NCBI RefSeq assembly: GCF_001623075.1
Contig: NZ_LMCF01000012.1
Span: 124,001-188,000 of the forward strand
DNA from: Pseudovibrio sp. Ad37
GTDB taxonomy: Bacteria; Pseudomonadota; Alphaproteobacteria; Rhizobiales; Stappiaceae
Length of the DNA: 64,000 bases
Direction: 5' to 3'
Positions 9,839 to 18,223 of this stretch are shown here, piece by piece. How positions within the stretch are numbered: position 1 is the first letter of the stretch; each line of letters starts with the position of its first letter. Position numbers and translations under genes: made by a program. The notes under the pieces are model-generated. The model was not told where the DNA came from, did no database searches, and saw nothing but the letters and a program-made list of their open reading frames with translations.

Positions 9839-11427
9839 AGGCTGCAATAACACGTAAAAAGTGGCGCCCGACCCTAAGCATGGTTGTCGTTGCCGTGTTG
9901 CTAAGCGTGCTTCTGCTGCCATTCGCCATCATCTTGTTCTTCCGCATCTTCGAGCATCAGATTTTCCAGCAAACAGAAAATGCGCTGATTGCTCAAAGTG
10001 CTGTCCTGTCTGCAGTCATGTCACGCATGGTGGCCGAGCAAGAGGAGATAGAGCTCGGTGAGTTTGCAGCCATTAAGCAAACCATCTCCATTGAGAATGG
10101 TCCATACAAGCCCATCGCCCCCCGTAACTATCTGTTTTCTGCAAAAACATTTCCACGCCGAGCAAGAGCGCGTCCTTCAAACGATCCTTCGAGCGACATT
10201 ATGCAAGAGATCGGGAGCCGCTTGTCTCCCTTGCTCATAGAAACCCAAAAGGTCACTTTGGCTGGTTTCCGGGTGCTGGACCACAAAGGAAACGTCATCG
10301 CTGGGCGCAGCGAACTAGGGCTCTCTCTAAGCCACATTGAAGAGGTTCAGGCCGCGCTTTCGGGGGAATACAAGAGCGTTTTACGAGAACGCATTTCAGA
10401 TGAACCAGCTCCGGCGTTCTCATCCTTAAGCCGCGGAACGGCAACGCGTATTTTCTCCGCAATGCCAGTCATCTTGCACAACAAGGTTGTCGGCGTGATT
10501 TATGCGTCCAGAACCCCAAGCAACACCATGCGCCAGCTCTTCAAGCAATGGGAAATTGTTGCCATAGCAAGCGCATTCACATTGCTGGTGACAGCGCTGA
10601 TTGGCTTTGTCTTTCTGCGGGTAATCACGAAGCCAATCCACGAGCTCATAGAGCGCACGCAGCGAATCAGTACGGGTGATGCAAACGCAATCGCCCCGCT
10701 CAAGCACAACGGTACACGTGAGTTTGCATCGCTGGCAGATAGCTTCCTGTCAATGGCGCGCAAGATATCTGAGAGAGCAGATTACATCTCAACATTTGCC
10801 TCACACGCCGCGCATGAACTGAAGTCTCCGATCACAGCAACCAAGGGCGCGGTAGAGCTGCTCATGGAGTCTGGTGAGGACATGTCGAAGGAACAGCGAA
10901 ACCGCTTTCTGAATAACATACTCAAAGACTCCGACAGGGTAACAGCCCTGCTGGATCGCTTGCGTCATCTGGCGCGTGCAGACAACCCGAAATCAACGGG
11001 TCAGTTGGATCTGGAAAACCTGCTCAACCACCTGCAGAATCAATACGCTAGTCTTGAAGTGAACTGTAAGAGCCAATCTTCGGTCCAAGTGCCGATCACG
11101 CTTGAAAATGCAGAAATCATTTTCTTCAACCTGGTGGACAATGCGATCAACCACGCGGCCACAAAAGTTACTATCCAAATCGAAGAAACGCCGACAACAC
11201 TGCGATTCTACATTTGCGACAATGGAAGCGGTATTTCTGAGGGGAATGCAGGTAAAATTTTTGACCTGTTCTTTACAACCCGTCGCTCAGAAGGTGGGAC
11301 CGGAATGGGTCTCGGCATCGTGCAGTCGATGGTGAAGTCTCACTACGGCTCTCTCACCTTTTTGGCGGATCATGCAGAAACAACCTTCTGTGTTGAGCTG
11401 CCCAAAGTCCTGCCACAGGACGCATAA
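9835..11427 (+). CDS. Membrane sensor histidine kinase
   Basis: Partner kinase of the preceding regulator, 530 residues. TM1 is about 17-37, the periplasmic sensor 38-240, TM2 241-263, HAMP 264-312, and the HisKA H-box SHAAHELKSPI has the phosphorylated His327. The HATPase domain has the N box NLVDNAINHA, G1 CDNGSGIS and G2 GGTGMGLGIVQ. The two-TM plus large-sensor architecture recalls CreC-type kinases, and in E. coli CreBC is also linked to a membrane protein gene (creD); here DUF4173 takes that position. The signal is unknown. Confidence 0.92.
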   Translation: MKAAITRKKWRPTLSMVVVAVLLSVLLLPFAIILFFRIFEHQIFQQTENALIAQSAVLSAVMSRMVAEQEEIELGEFAAIKQTISIENGPYKPIAPRNYLFSAKTFPRRARARPSNDPSSDIMQEIGSRLSPLLIETQKVTLAGFRVLDHKGNVIAGRSELGLSLSHIEEVQAALSGEYKSVLRERISDEPAPAFSSLSRGTATRIFSAMPVILHNKVVGVIYASRTPSNTMRQLFKQWEIVAIASAFTLLVTALIGFVFLRVITKPIHELIERTQRISTGDANAIAPLKHNGTREFASLADSFLSMARKISERADYISTFASHAAHELKSPITATKGAVELLMESGEDMSKEQRNRFLNNILKDSDRVTALLDRLRHLARADNPKSTGQLDLENLLNHLQNQYASLEVNCKSQSSVQVPITLENAEIIFFNLVDNAINHAATKVTIQIEETPTTLRFYICDNGSGISEGNAGKIFDLFFTTRRSEGGTGMGLGIVQSMVKSHYGSLTFLADHAETTFCVELPKVLPQDA

Positions 11428-11835
11428 TCCCGAATCTGTGTGTGGCTTCCCCCTGCTTCGCGGGGAGCGTCTAGCCTAAAAAAAAATCTTGCGCTGTTCT
11501 TTATAGGACAGCTTGTTTCATGGATCCGCGCGACACTCATCTAAAGCAGCTGCAAAAACAAGGCTGCCACACCGAGTACGGTATTGCAGCACTGCATTCG
11601 GTTAAAAAATAGGTGAGCGTCACCACTTCGGTCAGACAGCAAATTTACCGAGTGGATAAGCCTCCCGAGGTCTTTGAAGTTGCCTCAACACAACAACACT
11701 TCAAAGACATCTGGCCGACCTGCGGAAACTGCCAAATTCGTGGGTCGGCTCCCCCTTGGAAACATAAAAAAACGCAAGAACCCGCCCTTATGCACTCCCG
11801 CAAACTTACATCCACGGGAGCACATATCATGAGTG
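11428..11835. other. Gene-free, hairpin-rich region between convergent kinase and rsgA genes
   Basis: Contains gtctttgaagt (11670-11680) / acttcaaagac (11698-11708), an 11-bp perfect inverted repeat, then gccgacc (11713-11719) / ggtcggc (11742-11748). An 89-codon + frame (11613-11882) has no ribosome site and runs into rsgA antisense; a 30-codon frame at 11520-11612 is equally weak. Further right, ctcccg/cgggag around 11790-11825 could terminate rsgA, as a T7 run follows it on the minus strand near 11766-11772. No clear terminator for the kinase gene is seen. Confidence 0.45.
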
Positions 11836-12876
11836 TCAGGCGTCGCCGTTCATGTGTCGGTTACCGCTTTGCACGCGTTTGATCATTTTTGAGAAGTTTT
11901 TTGAACGGGACCGGGACTGCGCAACAGTCTCACTGTTGTATTGCTCTTCCCGTACCAGCTTCTGCCAGCGTTTCAACCGGGCAGCATCCAGCTCACCCGA
12001 CTCAATCGCAGCCTGGATGGCACACCCAGGCTCTGCATCATGGCTGCAATCACCAAACCGGCAGTCCTCAGCAAGATCAACCAGATCCTGAAACACCGCC
12101 GAAACGCCTTCGGAAACCTCATAGAGCCTCAAGGCACGCATACCCGGCGTGTCCATAAGCCAGCGTCCTTCACCAATCGGGTAAAGGCAGCGTGCCGTCG
12201 TTGTATGCCGACCTTTGGCATCATCTTCACGAATTCCAGAGGTTTTGGCGGAAGACCCGCTCAAGCTGTTGAGAATGGTAGACTTACCAACACCAGATGA
12301 CCCAACCAAAGCCGCTGTTTGTCCGGCTTTCCACCAATCAAAGAGCGGCGTGATTTGAGAGGCATCGCGGGTATCCAGCGCGATGACCGGCAACAAAGGA
12401 TCAATCTTTTGCACCTGGACTTCAAAGTCCCGCGTGTCCTCCACCAAATCGGCTTTTGTCAGCAGCACAACAGGTTGAATGCCAGCTTGCTGGGCAACAG
12501 CCAGATATCGCTCAAGGCGCGCAATGTTGAAGTCTTTGTTGCAGGAGGTGGTTATGAACAGCACATCCAGATTAGCCGCAATCAGCTGCGTGCGTGCATC
12601 TTCCCCCGCGGCCCGTCGTTCCACGACAGTAAGGCGGTCAAGAACACGCGTAACCTGAAACTGAGAATCATAGATCACCCAGTCACCAACGGCATAAGAG
12701 CCGGTAGAACCATGGCCTGGGACGCTCAAAGAAAACTCTCCCTCACTGCTGATGGCGACCATCTGGTTCCTATGAACCTGAGTAATGCGCGCAACAGAAA
12801 GGGTTTGCAGCTCGTCATCACGAAGCTGCATCATAAAATGAGCCGACCAACCCAGCTCAATCAATTTATGGGACAT
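11836..12876 (-). CDS. rsgA: Ribosome small-subunit-dependent GTPase A
   Basis: Circularly permuted GTPase that checks late 30S maturation. Order of elements in the 346 residues: OB-fold N-terminus (GDWVIYDSQFQVTRVL), G4 TKAD, G1 P-loop GSSGVGKST, the switch region, G3 DTPGMR, and a C-terminal zinc module with CRFGDCSHDAEPGCAI. The tail is basic (RSRSKNFSKMIKRV), as usual for rRNA contact. It is monocistronic and preceded by a 130-nt structured leader with its own tiny reading frame, described separately. A TCAGGCAG element stands 4 nt before the ATG in place of a classical ribosome site. Confidence 0.94.
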   Translation of the reverse strand: MSHKLIELGWSAHFMMQLRDDELQTLSVARITQVHRNQMVAISSEGEFSLSVPGHGSTGSYAVGDWVIYDSQFQVTRVLDRLTVVERRAAGEDARTQLIAANLDVLFITTSCNKDFNIARLERYLAVAQQAGIQPVVLLTKADLVEDTRDFEVQVQKIDPLLPVIALDTRDASQITPLFDWWKAGQTAALVGSSGVGKSTILNSLSGSSAKTSGIREDDAKGRHTTTARCLYPIGEGRWLMDTPGMRALRLYEVSEGVSAVFQDLVDLAEDCRFGDCSHDAEPGCAIQAAIESGELDAARLKRWQKLVREEQYNSETVAQSRSRSKNFSKMIKRVQSGNRHMNGDA

Positions 12877-12880
12877 TTAT

Positions 12881-13020
12881 CTGCCTGAAATAGAACAGCA
12901 CCATAGGGTCGCCGTAGCTATCGCATACGGACCCCAAAGTGGGTCAGGCAGGTAAGGCGTGTTGCCTATTTAAACGAACCTGCCTGAGGCACCTTTATTA
13001 CAATCATCAAACACCTCCTT
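12881..13020 (-). promoter_or_regulatory. Structured rsgA leader with mutually exclusive helices
   Basis: Reading the minus strand 5' to 3': a perfect ribosome site AAGGAGGTG (13020-13012), a 13-codon uORF, the anti-strand ACCTGCCTGA (12953-12944), a hairpin GGGTCC...GGCGACCC (12935-12906), then TCAGGCAG (12888-12881) 4 nt before the rsgA ATG. The anti-strand is complementary to TCAGGCAGGT inside the uORF (12987-12978, 10 bp) and to the TCAGGCAG before rsgA (8 bp). The two pairings cannot coexist. This is seen directly; the regulatory meaning is inferred. Confidence 0.55.
12966..13007 (-). CDS. 13-residue leader peptide ORF upstream of rsgA
   Basis: Encodes MIVIKVPQAGSFK and stop, in the rsgA leader. 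Its ribosome site AAGGAGGTG with a 4-nt spacer is the best in the neighbourhood, which argues it is really translated. A ribosome on codons 7-10 would cover one strand of the 10-bp helix described for the leader. The peptide itself has no recognisable function. Confidence 0.5.
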   Translation of the reverse strand: MIVIKVPQAGSFK

Positions 13021-13194
13021 TGGTTACGTTTCGGGCATCACACTCTTGTGCAACATCTATGAGCTTATAGAGCTACCGGGTGTTTGGCAAGCAGGATTCC
13101 CGTGCGGCATAATGGCCAAAGCGCGTTGTGTCTGATTGGCTTCAGTCAAACTACAAGAAGTCGCTGCACTAAAGATTTTGGAGCGCGATGTGCT

Positions 13195-13995
13195 CTAAGA
13201 ATTCGACCTGGCTTCGAGCGCCAGATGGATCATTTTTGCCACGTCCAGCACGTCATCATTCAGCGCTTGCTCAACCAAGCTGATGTCCACCGTCATGTCA
13301 TAGAGCTCGCCAAAATCGTCTGTAAACGGACTGTTCTTGTATGTGTGGCTGACAACAAATGCACACGGGGAGCTGACCTTCAGCTCGCACGTCTTCTTTT
13401 TCTTCTTCAAGCTGACAAAGAAGCCATGCCCCCAGTCATTGGTAAAGGGAAACACGATTTGCCCCCGCAGCTTGGTATTGAGATAAAGCTGGGCCGGGAT
13501 CGTTGTTGTGCCATAGCAAAGGTAGACCCGATCTAACGGTGCGCCTTTGTAATCTGCATGAACGTTCGCAATGGACGCCAGATTCTCACGACACGGATCA
13601 TGCAGTTTGTCATGCGGTTCATCGAAGTAGACAACGCCTTCAGCGCCAACCACATGAGCAATGATGGCAGTGAAATAACCAAGGCCAGAACCTGACTCAA
13701 AAACTGCCATACCCGGCTTGAGGTCTGACCAGTTGAAGATCTGCGCCCATAAAGACGGCTGACCAGTATTGATATTGGCCTCGTGCACAAGCTCTACCAG
13801 CATGTCCTGATAAAGGTCCTCAGGATCCTCCAGAACCGCCCTGCGGCCATATCCTTGCGTTGTGATAGCGACACGCCATGGAGGAGGAAAGAGGAAACCT
13901 TCTTTGCGAACAGTGGCAAACGCATCCATCAGCAATGCCCGGTTCCCACCGCGCAAATTGTAACAAACTTCTTGTGCGTATGCGTTTTCAGACAT
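13195..13995 (-). CDS. Protein-L-isoaspartate O-methyltransferase-like protein
   Basis: A 266-residue cytosolic protein with a PCMT/class I methyltransferase fold. The SAM-binding motif I is LKPGMAVFESGSGLGYFTAI, where PIMT enzymes usually have VLEIGTGSGYQTA; AEGVVYFDEP follows as motif II. The C-terminal 100 residues lack the usual PCMT ending and contain a run of five lysines (LKKKKKTCE). Substrate specificity is therefore uncertain; it could methylate something other than isoaspartate. Monocistronic, oriented like rsgA. Confidence 0.6.
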   Translation of the reverse strand: MSENAYAQEVCYNLRGGNRALLMDAFATVRKEGFLFPPPWRVAITTQGYGRRAVLEDPEDLYQDMLVELVHEANINTGQPSLWAQIFNWSDLKPGMAVFESGSGLGYFTAIIAHVVGAEGVVYFDEPHDKLHDPCRENLASIANVHADYKGAPLDRVYLCYGTTTIPAQLYLNTKLRGQIVFPFTNDWGHGFFVSLKKKKKTCELKVSSPCAFVVSHTYKNSPFTDDFGELYDMTVDISLVEQALNDDVLDVAKMIHLALEARSNS

Positions 13996-14188
13996 CGCAG
14001 AAAAACCGCCGCCTCAAGAGAAGAGAGAAAGTATGACCCATGCGGCCGGATTCAATCAAACCGCATCGGTTTACTCAAATCAAATATTAGAGCGCAGCAC
14101 GTGAGTGCCACAAACTCCAGGACAGACTAACTTTTCCCAAGAGTAATTGAAGACCAGTTGAAATAAGGGTCCAAACTTTAACGGAGCC

Positions 14189-14710
14189 CTATTGCGCGGA
14201 GCTGGTCCCAAGGCTTGCAAGCTTCTTCGCAGAGGGAGCCCGCCAAACTTGGTAAAGGCCATATCCAATCAATGGGATATAAATAAAGTTTGAAATGAAA
14301 GAAGAATTGATGAGCCAGTTTATCATCTGATCTGGTTCAAGAAGTAAGAATAACGTTATGTGGGAGTAAAGTCTAAATACAACGGAATAAAAACTAATGG
14401 CAAATGAGATCCCGATGTAAAGCCCAATAAAACTCAGAAGATTAATTCGTTTAGGAGCTACAAAGAAGCCTGCGAGTATAAAGAACAGGACAATTGCGGA
14501 CCGTAAATAGTAGATTGTGACAAGTCCAGGGATAGGAGGGAGGTTTGAAACAGCGTTAAGAAAGATGCTGCTGAGTAGTCCCAATAATGCCTCTGAGGAA
14601 AGGACAATAAAAGCATAGCATAGGTATGTGCGGATCAGTTCAGCACGGCTGACACTGAACATTGCGATGTCAGGACGAGGCTGTCCTGCTGGTTCTTCTG
14701 GTGTTTTCAT
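14189..14710 (-). CDS. Uncharacterised four-helix membrane protein
   Basis: 173 residues with about four hydrophobic segments (around residues 28-52, 63-84, 90-125 and 137-153) and short charged ends. No family is recognised. The start MKTPEEPAG is supported only by reading-frame length. It lies alone between the methyltransferase-like gene and the secreted paralogue pair, with gaps of about 200 bases on both sides in which I see nothing distinct. Confidence 0.55.
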   Translation of the reverse strand: MKTPEEPAGQPRPDIAMFSVSRAELIRTYLCYAFIVLSSEALLGLLSSIFLNAVSNLPPIPGLVTIYYLRSAIVLFFILAGFFVAPKRINLLSFIGLYIGISFAISFYSVVFRLYSHITLFLLLEPDQMINWLINSSFISNFIYIPLIGYGLYQVWRAPSAKKLASLGTSSAQ

Positions 14711-14914
14711 AAATCAATATTTTGGTCAGATAAATGCAAATTGACCGATGAGACGGTCCGTGAAATTGCGGATCATCTTATGTTCTATACATGCATATGC
14801 AACCTAAAGTGCAAAATCTAAGACTTATGGTAGTAATAGGAAGCGCAGAACCCGGCTCGCCTGATCAGAGGCTCCGTATTTTGCACAGCGCTTATTTGGG
14901 TGCAATGTGAAGTT

Positions 14915-15340
14915 TTATCCAGGCATTTCATAGCTGTAAGAAGCGCAGAAATTGGATTGGCTTTCCATGCCTTCTACCGTCATAGGCGGCATATCACCGT
15001 CAAAAACATCGATTGCCAGCATGTTCTTGCTTGGGTAGCTGAGAACGAGGTAGCCATCTGTCGTGTCTGGCAAACAGAGATTGTTGTCACGGATCAGCAT
15101 GAGCATATCAGCGCCCGTAAAGCGGTAGAGATTGGGAACTTCGCTGGTTACAGGCTTAATATGCAACACACTTCCTGTCGCCATCGTGATTGAGGTCATC
15201 CCCACGACGATGTCACCGGTAATACTCGTCGCGGTGGTGCTGGAGGCACCCCATTTTTTATCAGGAGCCTCGCCAGCATAAGCAAGCGGAATAGAAGCAA
15301 GAGACAAGCCCAGAAAGACAGAAGTAATCTTGATTTTCAT
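14915..15340 (-). CDS. Secreted protein, downstream member of a tandem paralogue pair
   Basis: 141-residue exported protein of unknown function. A signal peptide (MKIKITSVFLGLSLASIPLAYA) is followed by a 118-residue mature domain. It shares a spaced pattern with its upstream neighbour: ITGDI, a G-x-L-x-I strand, PNLYRFTGA, a Cys near the middle, LAIDVFDGDMPP and a terminal NFCASYSYE. The two cysteines probably form a disulfide. AAGGTAG is well placed before the ATG. Same strand and 41 bases from its paralogue's stop, so probably one transcript. Confidence 0.65.
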   Translation of the reverse strand: MKIKITSVFLGLSLASIPLAYAGEAPDKKWGASSTTATSITGDIVVGMTSITMATGSVLHIKPVTSEVPNLYRFTGADMLMLIRDNNLCLPDTTDGYLVLSYPSKNMLAIDVFDGDMPPMTVEGMESQSNFCASYSYEMPG

Positions 15341-15381
15341 TTGGAACTACCTTGATTGAAACAGTCAGGGCGTAGGTTGCC

Positions 15382-15831
15382 CTACGACTTGTTGTAGGTA
15401 AACGAGCCGCAGAACCCGGCTTGCTGATCAACGCTCTTGCCAGCTTCAGGCGGCACATCACCTCCGAAGACATCAATCACGAGAAAATCTGGCTGCGACC
15501 GGTCGATGATCATGAAACCTTTATCGACGTCTTTCTCGCAGAAAACTTTGCCCTCTGGCAGGTCGAGAGAAGTTGCACCAGTGAAGGAGAAGAGGTTGGG
15601 GGTATACCCTTCAACGCCCGTGATTGTCAGAATTCCAGATTTGCCCATCTCGATCGTCCCGGGAGCCAGAATAATGTCTCCGGTGATCTGCTCAGCTGAA
15701 AAGCTGTAGGCGTGCCAGTCTTCAGGGCCGGCAATTTCCGGCTCGTCCTGAGCAAGGGAACCAACAGGTGTCATCATGAGGGCAACAATGCCCAGAGCAC
15801 CAGCGATACTTCGTAAGTTTGGATGCCGCAT
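15382..15831 (-). CDS. Secreted protein, upstream member of a tandem paralogue pair
   Basis: 149-residue exported protein with a signal peptide ending near VGSLAQ. The mature part carries the same framework as the gene below: ITGDIILAPG, GILTITGVEG, TPNLFSFTGATSL, one central Cys (KVFCEKD), FLVIDVFGGDVPP and GFCGSFTYN at the end. Sequence between these anchors has diverged strongly, so the duplication is not recent. Family unknown to me; a small periplasmic beta-rich domain is likely. Confidence 0.65.
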   Translation of the reverse strand: MRHPNLRSIAGALGIVALMMTPVGSLAQDEPEIAGPEDWHAYSFSAEQITGDIILAPGTIEMGKSGILTITGVEGYTPNLFSFTGATSLDLPEGKVFCEKDVDKGFMIIDRSQPDFLVIDVFGGDVPPEAGKSVDQQAGFCGSFTYNKS

Positions 15832-15925
15832 CTTAAGTCTCTTGAGGCCTCTCTCCGTTTATCGCGGAGATCCTATGCGGCGAACATAAATATCTTCCTA
15901 GATCGAAATATCGAATTGCAGGCAA

Positions 15926-15958
15926 AACAAAAGCCACGCTGGAATCCAACGTGGCTTT
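15926..15958 (-). terminator. Terminator of secB
   Basis: aaagccacg...tgg (15930-15942) pairs with cca...cgtggcttt (15946-15958), 13 bp with one mismatch. The minus strand continues CTTTTGTTTT, so it terminates secB. Confidence 0.8.
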
Positions 15959-15995
15959 GTCAAAGTACCGACGGAATGCCGGAAACTTAAAATTC

Positions 15996-16505
15996 TTAGT
16001 TTGGCTTCGCTTCGCCGTTTTCGCCTGCAGCAGGTGCCTGCTGAGCAGCAGCAGCCTGAGCGAGGTTCTGACGGTACAGAGCTGCAAAGTCGATTGGATC
16101 GAGCAGCAGTGGTGGGAAGCCGCCATTGCGCGTGGTGTCTGCAAGGATGTTGCGAGCAAACGGGAACAGCATGCGTGGGCACTCGATCAGGATGAACGGG
16201 TGCATATGCTCCTGAGGAACACCGGTGATCTGGAATACGCCACCGTAAACGAGTTCAACAGCAAACAGAACCTGCTCAGGAGTGTTCGCTTTTGCGTTCA
16301 GAGTAATAATAACTTCGAACTGGTCTTCGCCAATTGGGTTTGCACCAACGTTTACGTTGATGTCCAGCTTTGGCTGCTCACCTGGCTGAAGAGACTTTGG
16401 AGAATTAGGGTTTTCAAAAGAAAGGTCTTTAATGTACTGAGCCAGGATGTTCATGCCTGGTGCAGCTGCTTCACCCTGTTCACCAGCAGTATTAGCTTCA
16501 CTCAT
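15996..16505 (-). CDS. secB: Protein-export chaperone SecB
   Basis: Tetrameric cytosolic chaperone that keeps precursors unfolded and hands them to SecA. 169 residues with the conserved [17 protein letters not shown] opening, [11 protein letters not shown]-like strand, [21 protein letters not shown] and [17 protein letters not shown]. The ATG at 16505 (MSEANTAGE) is chosen over an in-frame codon at 16526 because GGGAAAAA is at ribosome-site distance. The N- and C-terminal Ala/Pro/Glu-rich tails are typical for alphaproteobacteria. Confidence 0.96.
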   Translation of the reverse strand: MSEANTAGEQGEAAAPGMNILAQYIKDLSFENPNSPKSLQPGEQPKLDINVNVGANPIGEDQFEVIITLNAKANTPEQVLFAVELVYGGVFQITGVPQEHMHPFILIECPRMLFPFARNILADTTRNGGFPPLLLDPIDFAALYRQNLAQAAAAQQAPAAGENGEAKPN

Positions 16506-16736
16506 ATCGTTTTTCCCGTGTCGCAATAATAATCACTGGTACAACACACTGTCACTCTTAAGCGTTTGTTTGCCGTACCTGCGCAACTAAATGGTGGCTA
16601 GCATGCCCCAGAGGCGGATACAAGGCTATGCTAACATTTCAGCGGCAAAACAAGATAGTTCTGCCACATAACCCATTGGCAAGTGGATCACCTGTGATTT
16701 ATGAAGGGCCTCTGTGACATATTGGAGCAAGATTAA

Positions 16737-18092
16737 ATGATAGGCACACCGGAAGGGCAGTCGCGACTGTTAGACCCGCAGATCAAGCTGGATACGCTTG
16801 TGCGCCTGCGTTGGTTGGCAGTGGCAGGACAAACTGTCTCTTTGCTTGTGGTGCACTATCTGCTCAACTTCCCGCTGCCCATCGGTTACAGCTACGTTCT
16901 GGTGGCCGCATCCGCCTGGCTCAATGTCATCCTCAAAATTCGCTGGCCATCAAGCACGCGCATTTCCAAAAATGCAGCAGCAGCTCAGCTGGCCTACGAT
17001 ATCATTCAGCTCGGTGGCCTGTTCTACCTCACAGGTGGTCTGGGCAACCCGTTCTGTTTCCTCATTCTTGCACCTGTTGTAGTCTCTGCAACCGCTCTCT
17101 CTTCCCGCAACACCATCATTCTCGGCGCGCTGGCCGGGGCAGTCGTCACGCTGCTCACCGCGTTCCATATGCCGCTGCCATGGTACGATGGCACGCAGAT
17201 TGATCTGCCGCCGCTCTACCTTGTCGGCGTCTGGTTCTCGCTCATGTGCTCCATGTTCTTTATGGCAACATACTCTTTGCGGGTTGCAGAAGAAGCTCGC
17301 CAGCTCTCCAATGCATTGGCAGCCAGTGACATGGTTTTGGCTCACCAGAAGCACCTGTCCGCGCTGGACGGCCTTGCAACAGCTGCCGCGCACGAACTCG
17401 GCACACCGCTGGGCACCATCTATCTGACGGCCAAAGAACTCTCCACCGAGTTTGAGAAGGGCGATCCACTGCGTGAAGATGCTGAGCTGGTTTATTCTCA
17501 GGCCGCGCGTTGTCGTGAAATTCTGAAGAAGCTCACAAGCCTGTCCAGTGATGCCGATCAGGTGTTCCAGCGCATGCCGATTTCGCTGTTGCTGGCAGAT
17601 GTATCTGAGCCGCACAGAGGCCTCGGCATTGAAATCAATATCAAGGCCGAAGGTGTTGGACCAGAACCTGTCGGCGTCCGTGATGCTGCCATCAGCTATG
17701 GCCTCGGAAACCTGCTCGAAAACGCTGTAGACTTCGCAGAAACCACCGTTCTTTTCGAAGCAAAGTGGGATGATAAGCACGCCGAAATCTTCATTCTGGA
17801 TGACGGACCAGGCTTTGCGCCGGACGTGCTTGCCAGAATGGGCGAACCCTATGTTTCCAAACGCTCTGCGCCTGCAATTTCAGAGGTTGGCGAAGAAGAA
17901 TTTGAGGACGAAGCTGAACGCCAATCAGGCGGAGGCTTGGGCCTTGGCTTCTTCATTGCCAAAACATTGCTGGAGCGCTCTGGTGGAAGAGTGAATTTTC
18001 ATAATCGAAAAGATCCTGACCACGGAGCGCTGGTTCATATACGTTGGCTACGTGAAACTATGGATCAGGGAGCGCAAACCCCAGAATCTTGA
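16737..18092 (+). CDS. regB: Redox sensor histidine kinase RegB/ActS/PrrB
   Basis: Membrane kinase of the global redox-response system, 451 residues. Six hydrophobic segments in the first ~180 residues include the quinone-associated GGLGNPF loop (100-106). The H-box AAAHELGTPLGTI has the phosphorylated His219. Cys259 in QAARCREILKKL sits where RegB proteins carry their redox-active cysteine. HATPase motifs are NLLENAVDFA, LDDGPGFAP and GGGLGLGFFIAKTLL. Known targets in relatives are photosynthesis, respiration and CO2/N2 fixation genes; here targets are unknown. regA follows after 131 bases. Confidence 0.94.
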   Translation: MIGTPEGQSRLLDPQIKLDTLVRLRWLAVAGQTVSLLVVHYLLNFPLPIGYSYVLVAASAWLNVILKIRWPSSTRISKNAAAAQLAYDIIQLGGLFYLTGGLGNPFCFLILAPVVVSATALSSRNTIILGALAGAVVTLLTAFHMPLPWYDGTQIDLPPLYLVGVWFSLMCSMFFMATYSLRVAEEARQLSNALAASDMVLAHQKHLSALDGLATAAAHELGTPLGTIYLTAKELSTEFEKGDPLREDAELVYSQAARCREILKKLTSLSSDADQVFQRMPISLLLADVSEPHRGLGIEINIKAEGVGPEPVGVRDAAISYGLGNLLENAVDFAETTVLFEAKWDDKHAEIFILDDGPGFAPDVLARMGEPYVSKRSAPAISEVGEEEFEDEAERQSGGGLGLGFFIAKTLLERSGGRVNFHNRKDPDHGALVHIRWLRETMDQGAQTPES

Positions 18093-18223
18093 GAGTAAAT
18101 CTCTAGGTATCCTAGTAAAAATACTTTAGCGAAATCTGGCTATAAAAGCCCATGGGAACTTCCCTTAACTGAAAAATATACTAAAGTGTCCTGTGAATAC
18201 CGTAGATTAATCGGACCTGCAAA

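Noticed and set aside
11520-11882. Small + strand ORFs (30 and 89 codons) after the kinase gene
   Set aside because: No ribosome sites; the longer one overlaps the end of rsgA and covers the inverted repeats.
12905-12990. tRNA-like fold upstream of rsgA
   Set aside because: No T-loop GGTTCRANTCC or acceptor stem; the helices are explained by the leader switch.
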